Assembly: GCA_009746045.1 (NCBI GenBank)
Contig: RPFO01000523.1
Span: 1-30,000, forward strand
Reading direction: 5' to 3'
Length of the DNA stretch: 30,000 nucleotides
From: Mesostigma viride
Lineage: Eukaryota > Streptophyta > Mesostigmatophyceae > Mesostigmatales > Mesostigmataceae
Positions 1-10,809 of this stretch are shown here, in pieces; position 1 is the stretch's first letter; each line of letters begins with the position of its first letter. The notes beneath the pieces were generated by a model. The model was not told the DNA's origin. It did no database searches and saw only the letters and a program-made list of their open reading frames with translations. A program made the position numbers and the translations under genes.

Positions 1-303
1 TAGGGTATGGCCCTGCTGTCTCCCCACGGCCCCGCGGCCCATTGCTAGCCAGGGTAGAAGTCCGCAGGTGGAGGTTATCGACCCTGAGGATAGCCGCTAC
101 ACTACCGCCGCGTCTGCCATTACAGTAGAGGACCGCGGCTCGGATGAGGGTTATATCCCCATCGAGGACTATATGGTTGGGGCATGATGCTGACGATATT
201 TGTCCGTTTGTTTAAATTTTGTGTCATTACTTTTCTAATGAGATTAATTGAATAGGATGGTACTCCGTGGAATGACACGCAAGTACTATTTGCTTACTTA
301 TTG
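1..303 (+). mobile_element. 3' end of a non-LTR retrotransposon (LINE-A), cut by the window edge
   Basis: The segment holds the last part of an open reading frame, a short 3' untranslated region and a degenerate tail (GCTTACTTATT). It aligns by eye with 10607-10799: both have an Asp/Glu-rich ending before the stop, then a GATGMTGMNGACGATATTTG block, TTTCTAATGAGATTA, TACTCCGTGG and ATGACACGCAAGTACT. The second copy is a clear 5'-truncated insertion with a target-site duplication and an (ACTT)n tail, which identifies this as a LINE 3' end in the same orientation. The upstream part lies outside the window, so the clade cannot be assigned. Confidence 0.7.
2..187 (+). CDS. C-terminal end of a LINE-A ORF (partial)
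   Basis: The frame starting at base 2 is open from the window edge to a TGA at 185-187 and gives 61 residues. The end of the protein is acidic and aromatic (DEGYIPIEDYMVGA). The copy at 10607-10799 ends in a related way (DEDYIPSSA), so the reading frame is conserved between two copies. That supports real coding sequence over a chance frame. No catalytic domain is visible in this stretch. It is probably the tail of the LINE polyprotein, but the domain cannot be named. Confidence 0.55.
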   Translation, partial: RVWPCCLPTAPRPIASQGRSPQVEVIDPEDSRYTTAASAITVEDRGSDEGYIPIEDYMVGA

Positions 304-357
304 TATCCCCATCTAGCGCTGCCAGCTAGGGCTGGGGCATCATGCAGACGATCTTCA
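303..357 (+). repeat. Third, short LINE-A-like fragment
   Basis: Directly after the LINE-A tail comes a block that again resembles the stop-codon region of LINE-A (TATCCCCATCTAGCGCT, then GGGGCATCATGCAGACGATC). It matches about 50 bases of 10640-10683 before similarity is lost. It could be a second truncated copy in tandem or a partial duplication. Confidence 0.4.
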
Positions 358-1749
358 CGTCATATTGCACGCGGGCCACTCGTGAGGGTTCGAACAACAA
401 ACACCTCCACCATGATAGGGGTGAATCACGTACGGCCCCGGCCCCCCCAGCGATGAGGGACCTGATGATGCACCATGTTCAAGGCCCTTTTCCGGTACTA
501 GTAAATTCACCATGCCGCATGCCGATTCCGTGTGGATGCACAAGGCAGGGCACCTTGACCAAAGGCACTGTGCACCTACTGTGGTTATGCCGGATACCGT
601 CGCTCTAGAGCTCTGGCCGAACACATGGCACCGTGCCTACTGTGCGGGACGGCCAGGGCACGGACCTCCAGTGCGAGCTCCCAGTTGGACTCACATCGCG
701 CAACATGGTATGGCTAACTTCAAACGCATTGGCCAATGGTATGGCTAATGGTAACGTGCTGGCCAGCCAGCACGTTTTTTTTTCCTTTCGGCCAGCCAGC
801 GACATGCGCGGATCAAGTGGACGCAGGTGGGGCCCCAGGATGGGCCCCAGGGGCCGGCGACTGGGCAGGCATCATGCCCTTGGGCAAGGACCAGCCCTAC
901 AAGCTTAGCCCCCAGCGTCGCTTTGTTTGGTGAGCCCCTCACTGGGCCAATGCCACCAACGCCTAGGTGACGCAACGGCCTAAACATGTCACGTTACAGG
1001 GTTTGTCGATCTGCACTTCACGCACACATGGTGGCCGAAAGCAAGACAGATGTCCAATACTAAGAACCACCCCCACCTCTGCTTCCGTTCATTTGATAAT
1101 GGTCATGTTGCCGGACCATCTTCCACCCCATGTCAGGCCCCCTTGCGCTCTGAGAGATCATGGTGGTGCAGGTGCCCTTGGTGCACCTAGAGCAGGTGTA
1201 GTCTACATCCCTACCCTTGCAGGAAGTAGCCCAGAATGTATTAAAAGCCATATGCCCCTTCTCAGGGATATGTGCTACATGTACTCCCAACGGAGTTATG
1301 TTCCTAATTAATTAATTAATTAATTAATCAATTAATGGATGTTGCCGGAAGTCTTGGTGAAGTCTCTTGTCGTACTGACAGGGCACAAAAACATGGGGGA
1401 ATTACATCTCAACCTTCACAAGTTACCAAGAAACACGACAGAGCCGGGAGCATTTCTATCTATTCATACCACTTTGTGTGAAAACACGCATTTGCGTCTC
1501 ATCCGGTGACAATCGGAAGGGTAACAAGTTACAACAAACGTTTTCCTGGTTGTCAGCCTGCAGCCAACCTCAACGGCTCCAACATCCACCATGTTATGCC
1601 ACAACACATCCCATGGCACCACGTGCCCACGCACAATGAGGGCAGGCAATCTGGGCTCTCGACGCCGACCCAGACACCCAGCCACGAGCCACCCACACGC
1701 CACCCGCTTAGCCAGTCACACAGGCACCAACCACGCACTCTCGCCGGCC
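358..1749. other. Unassigned sequence without a supported gene
   Basis: Short open frames occur on both strands, but none exceeds about 115 codons and none shows a recognisable domain. The stretch is not low complexity. It contains a (TTAA)n tract at 1307-1335 and a small local duplication (ATGGTATGGCTAA near 703 and 735). I see no RNA gene, LTR end or inverted repeat that I could defend. Confidence 0.5.
1307..1335. repeat. (TTAA)n tract
   Basis: About six tandem AATT/TTAA units, with one C interruption near the end. Confidence 0.85.
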
Positions 1750-2149
1750 TGCAATACATGCCCGTTAGCTAGCCAGCCCGCCATGTGCCCATGCAAGCAT
1801 GCCCGCCCAACCAACTCTCCACGCACCCACCAACCCATGCACCTGCTTGATCGCCCACATACACGCGTGCAACTGCACTCAATGAGCCACACAGCCACAC
1901 AGTCACACAGCCATGCAGCCGCACGGCCACACAGCTACCCACCACGCACTCGCCAACCTGCCTGCATGCCCGACAGCCTGCCTGCTGGTGCCCATGCAGA
2001 TCTACCCAACCAATCAACCAACCACTCAGCCAGTAACGTACCCAACCAATTGCACCTGCATTATTGGCCAACCATACATGCATGCACCTGGCCAGCCACC
2101 CAGCCACCTTGCTACCCTGTCGCCCCCCCCTATCCCCCAACCCCCACAC

Positions 2150-2156
2150 ACCCACA

Positions 2157-2195
<39 letters not shown>

Positions 2196-2212
2196 ACACA
2201 CACACACACACG

Positions 2213-2267
<55 letters not shown>

Positions 2268-2285
2268 ACACACACACACACACAC
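2150..2285. repeat. (CA)n microsatellite
   Basis: Dinucleotide CA tract with scattered CCCACA and CGCA interruptions. It passes directly into the hexamer array that follows. Shorter (CA)n tracts lie at 2930-2950, 3409-3453 and 3796-3820. Confidence 0.95.
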
Positions 2286-2844
2286 ACCCACACCCACACA
2301 CACACCCACACCCACACCCACACCACACCCACACCCACACCCACACCCACACACACACACACACACACACCCACACCCACACCCACACCCACACCCACAC
2401 CCACACCCACACCCACACCCACACCCACACCCACACCCACACCCACACCCACACCCACACACCACCCCACCCACACCCACACCCACACCCACACCCACAC
2501 CCACACCCACACCCACACCCACACCCACACCCACACCCACACCCACACCCACACCCACACCCACACCCACACCCACCCCACCCACCCACACACACACACA
2601 CACCACACCCACACCCACACCCACACCCACACCCACACCCACACCCACACCCACACCCACACCCACACCCACACCCACACCCACCCACACACCCACACCC
2701 ACACCCACACCCACACCCACACCCACACCCACACCCACACCCACACCCACACCCACACCCACACCCACACCCACACCCACACCCACACCCACACCCACAC
2801 CCACACCCACACCCACACCCACACCCACACCCACACCCACACAC
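2286..2844. repeat. (CCCACA)n hexamer array; (TGTGGG)n on the minus strand
   Basis: Roughly ninety hexamers, broken by a few CCACCCCACCCA and (CA)n interruptions. On the minus strand every unit supplies a GGG run separated by TGT, which fits the general pattern of G-quadruplex-forming and telomere-like DNA. Nothing here shows that it is a telomere. Confidence 0.95.
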
Positions 2845-3409
2845 GCACCCACCGTTAGCCAACCACACACTCGCCGTCTTGAACCGCATCACCAGTTCAC
2901 CACCTTCCTGACCACCACGTGCCCATTCACACACACACACACACACACACGTATGCACTCCCTTAATCGCGCATGCACACACAAGCACCCACTCATCCCA
3001 CGCAGCCACACAGCCATTCTACCACCCACTGATTTAGCTGGCCACCCACCCACCAACCCACAATGGGCCTGCGACACATATCGCCCGCCACGTACTCGCT
3101 GGCCCACCTCCATGACCGCAATCCTGCCCGCCATGTGCCCAGTCACACACAAGCACACGCACACACAACATTCACAACACTCCACGAACCCATGCACTTG
3201 CTTAACCGCTCACGCATGCGCGCAAACACACCCACTGATCCATGCAGTCACGCAGCCACGCAGCCACACTGCCACGCTGCCACACAGCCACACAGCCACC
3301 TACTGAGCCACCTGGCCACTCTGCCATCTAACCACTCGAGAAAGCCAGCCACAAACGCATCATGCAGGTGGCCAGCCAGCCACACAACCACCCACCCACG
3401 CAGGCACGT

Positions 3410-3455
<46 letters not shown>

Positions 3456-3835
3456 GCGCGCAGGCGCACACACACAGACACACACCAGTCCACCGTGCGC
3501 ATTCAAGCACACGCAGTCGCCCACCCACCCAGACATTACATGCACCCACCTGCCCATGCACTTGCTTAAATGGCACACACATGCACGAAAATCCACCCGC
3601 TGAGCCCCCACCGAGCCAAATGACAACAAATTTGCCAGCCACACAGCAACACAGCCACAGCCATTCCATCATCCACGCATTTTGCTGGCCATACACCCAC
3701 CTGTGAACCCACAGTTAGCCTTCCACACGATCACACGCAACGCAATAGCCGGCCCGCATGCACTACCGCCAGCCTGACCACCATTTGCCCATTCACACAC
3801 ACACACACACACACACACAACACTCCACACACGCA

Positions 3836-6800
3836 TGCACCCACCCACCCACCCACCCACCCACCCACCCACCCACCCACCCACCCACCCACCCACCCAC
3901 CCACCCATCAAACATGCACCTGCAAGCAGTCACGCAGCCACCCACCCACCCACCCACCCACCCACCCACCCACCCACCCACCCACCCATCAAACATGCAC
4001 CTGCACGCAGTCACGCAGCCACGCAGCCACGCAGCCACGCAGCCACGCAGCCACGCAGCCACGCAGCCACGCAGCCACGCAGCCACGCAGCCACGCAGCC
4101 ACGCAGCCACACAGCCACACAGCCACACAGCCACACAGCCACACAGCCACCCACCACCCACTGCCGACCTGCCTGCATGGCAAGCAGCCTGCCCACTGGC
4201 TGCCCATGCACACTTACCCACCCAACCAACCAACCAACCACTCAGCCAGTAACGTACCCAACTAATTGCACCTGCGCGTTCGGCCACCCATGCGCCCATA
4301 CACCTGGCGAGCCACCAAGCCTCATAGCTACCCTGTTGCACCCCCAGCACCACCACACCACACCACACCACCCACCCACCCACCCAGCCCCACCCACCCA
4401 ACCACCCATGCACCCACCCACCCACCCACCCACCCACCCACCCACCCACCCACCCACCCACCCACCCACCCACCCACCCACCCACCCACCCACCCACCCA
4501 CCCAGCCCCACCCACCCAACCACCCATGCACCCACCCACCCACCCACCCACCCACCCACCCACCCACCCACCCACCCACCCACCCACCCACCCACCCACC
4601 CACCATTCACCCACCCACCCACCCACCCACCCACCCACCCACCCACCCACCCACCACCACCCACCCACCCACCCACCCACCCACCCACCCACCCACCCAC
4701 CCACCCACCCACCCACCCACCCACCCACCCACCCATCAAACATGCACCTGCACGCAGCCACGCAGCCACGCAGCCACGCAGCCACGCAGCCACGCAGCCA
4801 CGCAGCCACGCAGCCACGCAGTCACGCAGCCACGCAGTCACGCAGCCACGCAGCCACGCAGCCACGCAGCCACGCAGCCACACAGCCACACAGCCACACA
4901 GCCACACAGCCACACAGCCACACAGCCACACAGCCACCCACCACCCACTCGCCGACCTGCCTGCATGGCAAGCAGCCTGCCCACTAGCTGCCCATGCACA
5001 CTTACCCACCCACCCAACCAACCACTCAGCCAGTAACGTACCCAACTAATTGCACCTGCGCGTTCGGCCACCCATACGCCCATACACCTGGTGAGCCACC
5101 CAGCCTCATAGCTACCCTGTTGCACCCCCAGCACCACCACACCACACCACACCACCCACCCACCCACCCAGCCCCACCCACCCAACCACCCATGCACCCA
5201 CCCACCCACCCACCCACCCACCCACCCACCCACCCACCCACCCACCCACCCACCCACCCACCCACCCACCCACCCACCCACCCACCCACCCACCCACCCA
5301 CCCACCCACCCACCCACCCACCCACCCACCCACCCATCAAACATGCACGCAGTCACGCAGCCACGCAGCCACGCAGCCACGCAGCCACGCAGCCACGCAG
5401 CCACGCAGCCACGCAGCCACGCAGCCACGCAGCCACGCAGCCACGCAGCCACGCAGCCACGCAGCCACGCAGCCACGCAGCCACGCAGCCACGCAGCCAC
5501 GCAGCCACGCAGCCACGCAGCCACGCAGCCACGCAGCCACGCAGCCACGCAGCCACACAGCCACACAGCCACACAGCCACACAGCCACACAGCCACACAG
5601 CCACACAGCCACACAGCCACACAGCCACACAGCCACCCACCACCCACTCGCCGACCTGCCTGCATGGCAAGCAGCCTGCCCACTGGCTGCCCATGCACAC
5701 TTACCCACCCAACCAACCAACCAACCACTCAGCCAGTAACGTACCCAACTAATTGCACCTGCGCGTTCGGCCACCCATGCGCCCATACACCTGGCGAGCC
5801 ACCAAGCCTCATAGCTACCCTGTTGCACCCCCAGCACCACCACACCACACCACACCACCCACCCACCCACCCAGCCCCACCCACCCAGCCCCACCCACCC
5901 AACCACCCATGCACCCACCCACCCACCCACCCACCCACCCACCCACCCACCCACCCACCCACCCACCCACCCACCCACCCACCCACCCACCCAGCCCCAC
6001 CCACCCAACCACCCATGCACCCAGCCCCACCCACCCAACCACCCATGCACCCACCCACCCACCCACCCACCCACCCACCCACCCACCCACCCATTCACCC
6101 ACCCACCCACCCACCCACCCACCCACCCACCCACCCACCCACCCACCCACCCACCCACCCACCCACCCACCCACCCACCCACCCACCCACCCACCCACCC
6201 ACCCACCCACCCACCCACCCACCCATCAAACATGCACCTGCACGCAGCCACGCAGCCACGCAGCCACGCAGCCACGCAGCCACGCAGCCACGCAGCCACG
6301 CAGTCACGCAGCCACGCAGTCACGCAGCCACGCAGCCACGCAGCCACGCAGCCACACAGCCACGCAGCCACACAGCCACACAGCCACACAGCCACACAGC
6401 CACACAGCCACACAGCCACACAGCCACACAGCCACCCACCACCCACTCGCCGACCTGCCTGCATGGCAAGCAGCCTGCCCACTAGCTGCCCATGCACACT
6501 TACCCACCCACCCAACCAACCACTCAGCCAGTAACGTACCCAACTAATTGCACCTGCGCGTTCGGCCACCCATGCGCCCATACACCTGGTGAGCCACCCA
6601 GCCTCATAGCTACCCTGTTGCACCCCCAGCACCACCACACCACACCACACCACCCACCCACCCACCCAGCCCCACCCACCCAACCACCCATGCACCCACC
6701 CACCCACCCACCCACCCACCCACCCACCCACCCACCCACCCACCCACCCACCCACCCACCCACCCACCCACCCACCCACCCACCCACCCACCCACCCACC

Positions 6801-8410
6801 CAGCCCCACCCACCCAACCACCCACCCACCCACCCAGCCCCACCCACCCACCCACCCATGCACCCACCCATGCACCCACCCACCCACCCACCCACCCACC
6901 CACCCACCCACCCACCCACCCACCCACCCACCCACCCACCCACCCACCCACCCACCCACCCACCCACCCACCCACCCACCCATCAAACATGCACCTGCAC
7001 GCAGTCACGCAGCCACGCAGCCACGCAGCCACGCAGCCACGCAGCCACGCAGCCACGCAGCCACGCAGCCACGCAGCCACGCAGCCACGCAGCCACGCAG
7101 CCACGCAGCCACGCAGCCACGCAGCCACGCAGCCACGCAGTCACGCAGCCACGCAGTCACGCAGCCACGCAGCCACGCAGCCACGCAGCCACGCAGCCAC
7201 ACAGCCACACAGCCACACAGCCACACAGCCACACAGCCACACAGCCACACAGCCACCCACCACCCACTCGCCGACCTGCCTGCATGGCAAGCAGCCTGCC
7301 CACTGGCTGCCCATGCACACTTACCCACCCAACCAACCACTTAGCCAGTAACGTACCCAACTAATTGCACCTGCGCGTTCGGCCACCCATGCGCCCATAC
7401 ACCTGGCGAGCCACCCAGCCTCATAGCTACCCTGTTGCACCCCCACCACCACCACACCACCCAACCACCCATGCACCCACCCACCCACCCATCCACCCAC
7501 CCCCCACCCACCCACCCACCCACCCACCCACCCACCCATTCACCCACCCACCCACCCACCCACCCACCCACCCACCCACCCACCCACCCACCCACCCACC
7601 CACCCACCCACCCACCCAGCCCCAACCACCCAACCACCCATGCACCCACCCACCCACCCACCCACCCACCCACCCACCCACCCACCCACCCACCCACCCA
7701 CCCACCCACCCACCCACCCACCCACCCACCCACCCACCCACCCACCCACCCACCCACCCACCCACCACCCACCCACCCACCCACCCACCCACCCACCCAC
7801 CCACCCACCCACCCACCCACCCACCCACCCACCCACCCACCCACCCACCCACCCACCCACCCACCCACCCACCCACCCACCCACCCACCCACCCATGCAC
7901 CTGCACGCAGTCACGCAGCCACGCAGCCACGCAGCCACACAGCCACGCAGCCACACAGCCATCCAGCCACGGGGCCACGCAGCCACACAGCCACGCAGCC
8001 ACACAGCCACGCAGCCACGCAGCCACACAGCCACGCAGCCACGCAGCCAGGCAGCCACGCAGCCACGCAGCCACGCAGCCACGCAGCCACACAGCCACAC
8101 AGCCACACAGCCACGCAGCCACACAGCCACGCAGCCACACAGCCACGCAGCCACGCAACCACGCAGGCACACAGCCACACAGCCACACAGCCACACAGCC
8201 ACACAGCCACACAGTCAGACAGCCACACAGCCACCCACCACCCACTCGCTGACCTGCCTGCATGGCAAGCAGCCTGCCCGCTAGCTGCCCATGCACACTT
8301 AACCAACCAACAAACCACTCAGCCAGTAACGTACCCAACCAAATGCACGTGCGCGTTCGGCCACCCATGCGCCCATACACCTGGCGAGCCACCCAGCCAC
8401 ACTGCAGCAA
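3836..8410. repeat. Macrosatellite, six units plus partial ends
   Basis: Each unit has the same order: a (CCCA)n tract; the link CATCAAACATGCACCTGCACG; an 8-bp array (CAGCCACG)n passing into (CAGCCACA)n; and a non-simple segment of about 220 bp running from CTCGCCGACCTGCCTGCATG to the CACCCCCAGCACC block. The GACCT anchor of that segment is at 4166, 4954, 5653, 6452, 7273 and 8251, giving spacings of 788, 699, 799, 821 and 978 bp. The 220-bp segments look nearly identical between units, and length variation lies in the simple tracts. Internal (CCCA)n tracts include 4369-4737, 5153-5335, 5855-6225, 6651-6982 and 7470-7893. The last copy (8235-8410) is more diverged and truncated. Confidence 0.9.
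7905..8237. repeat. Last and most irregular (CAGCCACR)n 8-bp array of the macrosatellite
   Basis: In earlier units the G and A versions of the 8-mer are separated into two blocks. Here they are interleaved, with point variants such as CATCCAGCCACGGGG and CAGACAGCC. This is the expected look of an array edge that escapes homogenisation. Confidence 0.7.
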
Positions 8411-9230
8411 TAGCGTTCTGTTTGGTTATTATATGTTGAAAAGATAGCCACCGCTCTTGAGAATTATATCAGAGCATGCATGAGGAAAGCAATAGACTTG
8501 CCGACGCTGGAAGCCCCAGGGGCCAGCGCGGGGCCGGTGCCTCCTGGGGGGTTGTTTTCCTGCCGCATTGCCGCCGCCATGGCTGCTCCAGCAGTGGGTG
8601 CTGCTGTCGCAGCCGCCGGGGAAGAGGGTTGTTCGGTGCCCCGTAGGGGAACCGGCTCCGCCACCGGCTGGCGCACAGGGGAGGGGGGTTGTTCGGACTG
8701 CCTCGCGACAGCCGGACCCTCCACCGGGCTGGTATTGTCATTGTTGTTCTTTTTTTTTCTTTTTTTTTTTGCCATTGCCGGTTTGAACCATTGTTGAGTT
8801 TGATGTTGCTGAAGAGCATTTGTAAAATTCAAGTTAGGATTGATAAGGAGCGACGTAGTATAATGCTTGAGAGCACAGGATATGGTTGGCAATGAATTGC
8901 TTCCTTCATTAGAAAATAGGTTTACCCTTTATCAACGTTCCTCTCACTAGCCGCGCCGCCAGTGACCGTTGGGTGCAGACCGTTGGCCCGAGGCCGCACG
9001 ATGACAGGTAGCAGTCTAGTCACAGCATCGTGTGATCACAGATCAATCCACTCTGCAGTACGTTCCCTATCTAGGATACTCTAGTACCGTCCAATGGTGG
9101 GACACTACGTATACTGGGTACTGACATCTGCCACGTACCCCAGTACCCAAAGTACCTATCTAGGGAAATGTATGTGACTCGACTAGCAGTCCTATCTGCA
9201 TAGCCCACGTGGTATTTATATTCACATACC
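8411..9230. other. Unassigned non-satellite sequence left of Copia-1
   Basis: After the macrosatellite the sequence becomes complex. It contains a minus-strand ORF with an oligo-lysine start (8464-8775) and, upstream of it on the same strand, a TATA-like motif (AATATAAATA at 9213-9222). The 9060-9180 stretch has repeated GTACTGGG/CCCAGTAC words in both orientations. This layout could be a relic LTR with the start of gag, or a host promoter and first exon. I cannot decide between them. Confidence 0.35.
8464..8775 (-). CDS. Possible small or partial protein with a lysine-rich N-terminus
   Basis: From the ATG at 8775 the frame runs 103 codons to a stop at 8464. The start is extremely basic (MAKKKRKKKNNN), followed by a Pro/Ala/Gln-rich region (repeated EQPPSP and EQPSSP) and an Ala-rich stretch. 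This has no domain I recognise. The in-frame frame is also open upstream of the ATG to 8892. It resembles the disordered N-terminus of some retroelement Gag proteins, and the neighbourhood is retroelement-rich, but that is inference. Alternatives are a host first exon or a chance frame. The poly-A/T runs make indel errors likely. Confidence 0.3.
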   Translation of the reverse strand: MAKKKRKKKNNNDNTSPVEGPAVARQSEQPPSPVRQPVAEPVPLRGTEQPSSPAAATAAPTAGAAMAAAMRQENNPPGGTGPALAPGASSVGKSIAFLMHALI

Positions 9231-9235
9231 AACGT
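9231..9235. repeat. Target-site duplication of Copia-1, left copy (AACGT)
   Basis: AACGT immediately precedes the left LTR and AACGT immediately follows the right LTR at 16537-16541. Five bases is the usual size for copia-type integration. Confidence 0.9.
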
Positions 9236-9679
9236 AGTTGAGAATGACTTTGGAATGGTTTGGTTGCAATTGCTGCGGCTCCTTGGCCGCTGTTTATTGC
9301 CTTAATTTATACATTTACAGCGTCAACCTTCTAGAGATGCCTAGAAACCTTATTCTGCACTGTCGTTACAAGTATGGCAATGCACTATGCGTTGTGCACA
9401 TGGAACCTTCCAGACACCAGACGCCAAACTTAAGTCTGCCATGGTTATATCTTAACAACCCGTGGCAAGACTGCAACCATCGTGGCAACCATTGTGCCCA
9501 GCGACATGAGTCTCGCCGGATTCATTGTCCGCATCCAGGTAATCAACATCACGTGCGGCAAACTGATATATTGCATAACAGAAAACCGGGACAGAAGAAT
9601 GCATACGTTTATTTCAATGTGTCGTTCCGACAGTATTTTTCCGAGCCCTGCCCAGCATCATTTGTAATGCTTTACAACT
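9236..9679 (-). repeat. Copia-1 3' LTR
   Basis: 444 bp, nearly identical to 16088-16536. By eye the differences are a 4-bp indel near the GGCAAGAC word, one more 1-bp indel and a few substitutions, all in the right half. Open frames inside the LTRs are shadows: the same frames appear in both copies and encode nothing recognisable. Confidence 0.93.
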
Positions 9680-9907
9680 CCAACACTTTTCTTTTTCATG
9701 TGGCAAAGATGGCCAGCGTACTCTTATCAGTCATTAACGGCTGCGCGTGCCATGCCATCATGAATAGCAACTACAACACCGACATAGTCTCAGAGGGTAA
9801 TGCCCACTGAACATTATTATACAATAGGTAATCACCCCCGGGGAAAACCTACCGTCGGAGGCTGAAAACCCGTGGCGCGGGGCCATTCATGGTTCAACGC
9901 AACTCAA
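9680..9907 (-). other. Copia-1 3' untranslated region with polypurine tract
   Basis: This is non-coding sequence between the RNase H stop and the 3' LTR. On the minus strand the bases next to the LTR read GAAAAAGAAAAGTG (9685-9698), a good candidate for the polypurine primer of plus-strand synthesis. Nothing else is recognisable. Confidence 0.6.
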
Positions 9908-10606
9908 CTAGTGCGAAGACTGACCCAGTGATAGCCTATTCATCGTGTGTCGCAGAAGCGGGTACTGTGCCTTAGCTGAGCTATACAGTTTAGTGAGGGC
10001 ATCGGAGTAGTTCCTTTCGCCCGGCACATGCTGGGTACTGACACAATCAGAGAACTCCTTGACCCTGAGGAAGTCCAAGTCCCGTGTGCGGGCATAAGGG
10101 TTCTCAATGAAATCAACAACCGCCTGGCTGTCCGTGCGTATCACGCGACGGAGATGCGGAGTGGTGCCGCCCACCGTGAGAATCCAGCAAATGAGCGCGT
10201 GGAAGTAGGACAGCTCGCTCGCAGCCTCGCAGTATATGCGCGCCTCAGCGGTGTCGGATCCCACATACACGCGGCGGTGCAAGCGGGAATACCATGCAAA
10301 GATGGAAGACATCGCGGGTTGGTCAGCGTTGCAAATGGTAGTGACAGCAGCGCACCTACCACGCATCTTGGTGAGCACGCGGGCATCTAGGGAACTGTCG
10401 CAATAAGACGCAAGCTCCACGGGCTTATCCCAGTCTACACCTTGTAACATCAACCCGGGTAAGGCCAGGAGGTACTGCACAATCACCGCACGGTCAATAA
10501 GGCACAGTACATTGTCAGGCAGTCGGCTAAGGACAGCCAAATCACGGCTAGTGGTGCAGGCCAGCCAATTGAGCTTGCCACGCAATGTCCCACACTCAGA
10601 CGCAAG
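9908..10606 (-). pseudogene. Copia-1 pol, RNase H part
   Basis: The frame encodes a copia-type RNase H. A first acidic residue lies in YCDSSLDAR, the glutamate in DTAEARIYCEAASE, an aspartate in RTDSQAVVDF, and the family's terminal pattern is HVPGERNYSDALTK (compare ADxLTK). The order and spacing fit copia RNase H, which follows RT in the same polyprotein. The reading is continuous with the RT fragment at 10810-12492 once the 203 bp consisting of the LINE-A insert plus one duplication copy are removed (frame change 1 to 0, 203 = 2 mod 3). The stop lies at 9908-9910. Confidence 0.85.
10597..10606. repeat. Target-site duplication of the LINE-A insert, left copy
   Basis: CAGACGCAAG occurs here and again at 10800-10809, directly at the two ends of the LINE-A insert. 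The first base of the right copy could also belong to the (ACTT)n tail, so the duplication is 9-10 bp. Confidence 0.88.
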
Positions 10607-10761
10607 ATGAGAATTACATCCCCGGATGAGGATTACATCCCATCTAGTGCTTAACGGTTGGGGGATGATGCAGACGATATTTGTTCAAACTTTTGTGTGA
10701 TTATTTTTCTAATGAGATTAGCATAGTACTCCGTGGCATGCCTTTGCGCATGACACGCAAG

Positions 10762-10799
<38 letters not shown>
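10607..10799 (+). mobile_element. 5'-truncated LINE-A insertion with (ACTT)n tail
   Basis: About 193 bp, inserted in plus orientation into the minus-strand pol of Copia-1. It contains the last codons of the LINE-A ORF (ending DEDYIPSSA and TAA), a short 3' untranslated region shared with 188-300, and a tail of about eight ACTT units (10769-10799). The CAGACGCAAG duplication on both sides and the lost 5' end are typical of target-primed reverse transcription. The tail shows that this family ends in a tetranucleotide repeat and not poly-A. Confidence 0.9.
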
Positions 10800-10801
<2 letters not shown>

Positions 10802-10809
10802 GACGCAAG

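Larger units (their letters stand above)
1750..3835. repeat. Diverged satellite block with degenerate macrosatellite copies
   Basis: The plus strand is nearly all A and C. Degenerate versions of the segment that is well conserved at 4150-8410 recur here. At 1950-2130 the order is the same (CTCGCCAACCTGCCTGCATG, then CTCAGCCAGTAACGTACCCA, AATTGCACCTGCA and GCTACCCTGT). Weaker echoes occur around 2860-2930, 3060-3150 and 3690-3800. A shorter motif, CCATGCACYTGCTTRA, recurs near 1836, 3191 and 3557. Long open frames on both strands here are products of simple repeats and not genes. Confidence 0.75.

Noticed and set aside
358-1311. Small ORFs of 60-115 codons in the unassigned left region
   Set aside because: They overlap on both strands, show no domain and have no supporting context.
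2286-2844. Telomere proper
   Set aside because: The array is internal to the window and flanked by other repeats, so only similarity to telomere-like sequence can be claimed.
4010-8237. Regular 8-bp repeats that might suggest a CRISPR-like array
   Set aside because: There are no unique spacers, the repeat is only 8 bp, and the context is eukaryotic satellite DNA.
1591-8439. Very long ORFs on both strands in the satellite block (His/Thr/Pro-rich, Trp/Val/Gly-rich)
   Set aside because: They are direct translations of (CA)n, (CCCACA)n, (CCCA)n and the 8-bp repeat in several frames at once. No frame is preferred and no domain is present.
9238-9810. Plus-strand 190-residue ORF at the left end of Copia-1
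   Set aside because: It lies mostly within the LTR, a related frame recurs in the other LTR at 16090, and it is on the strand opposite to gag-pol with no recognisable domain.
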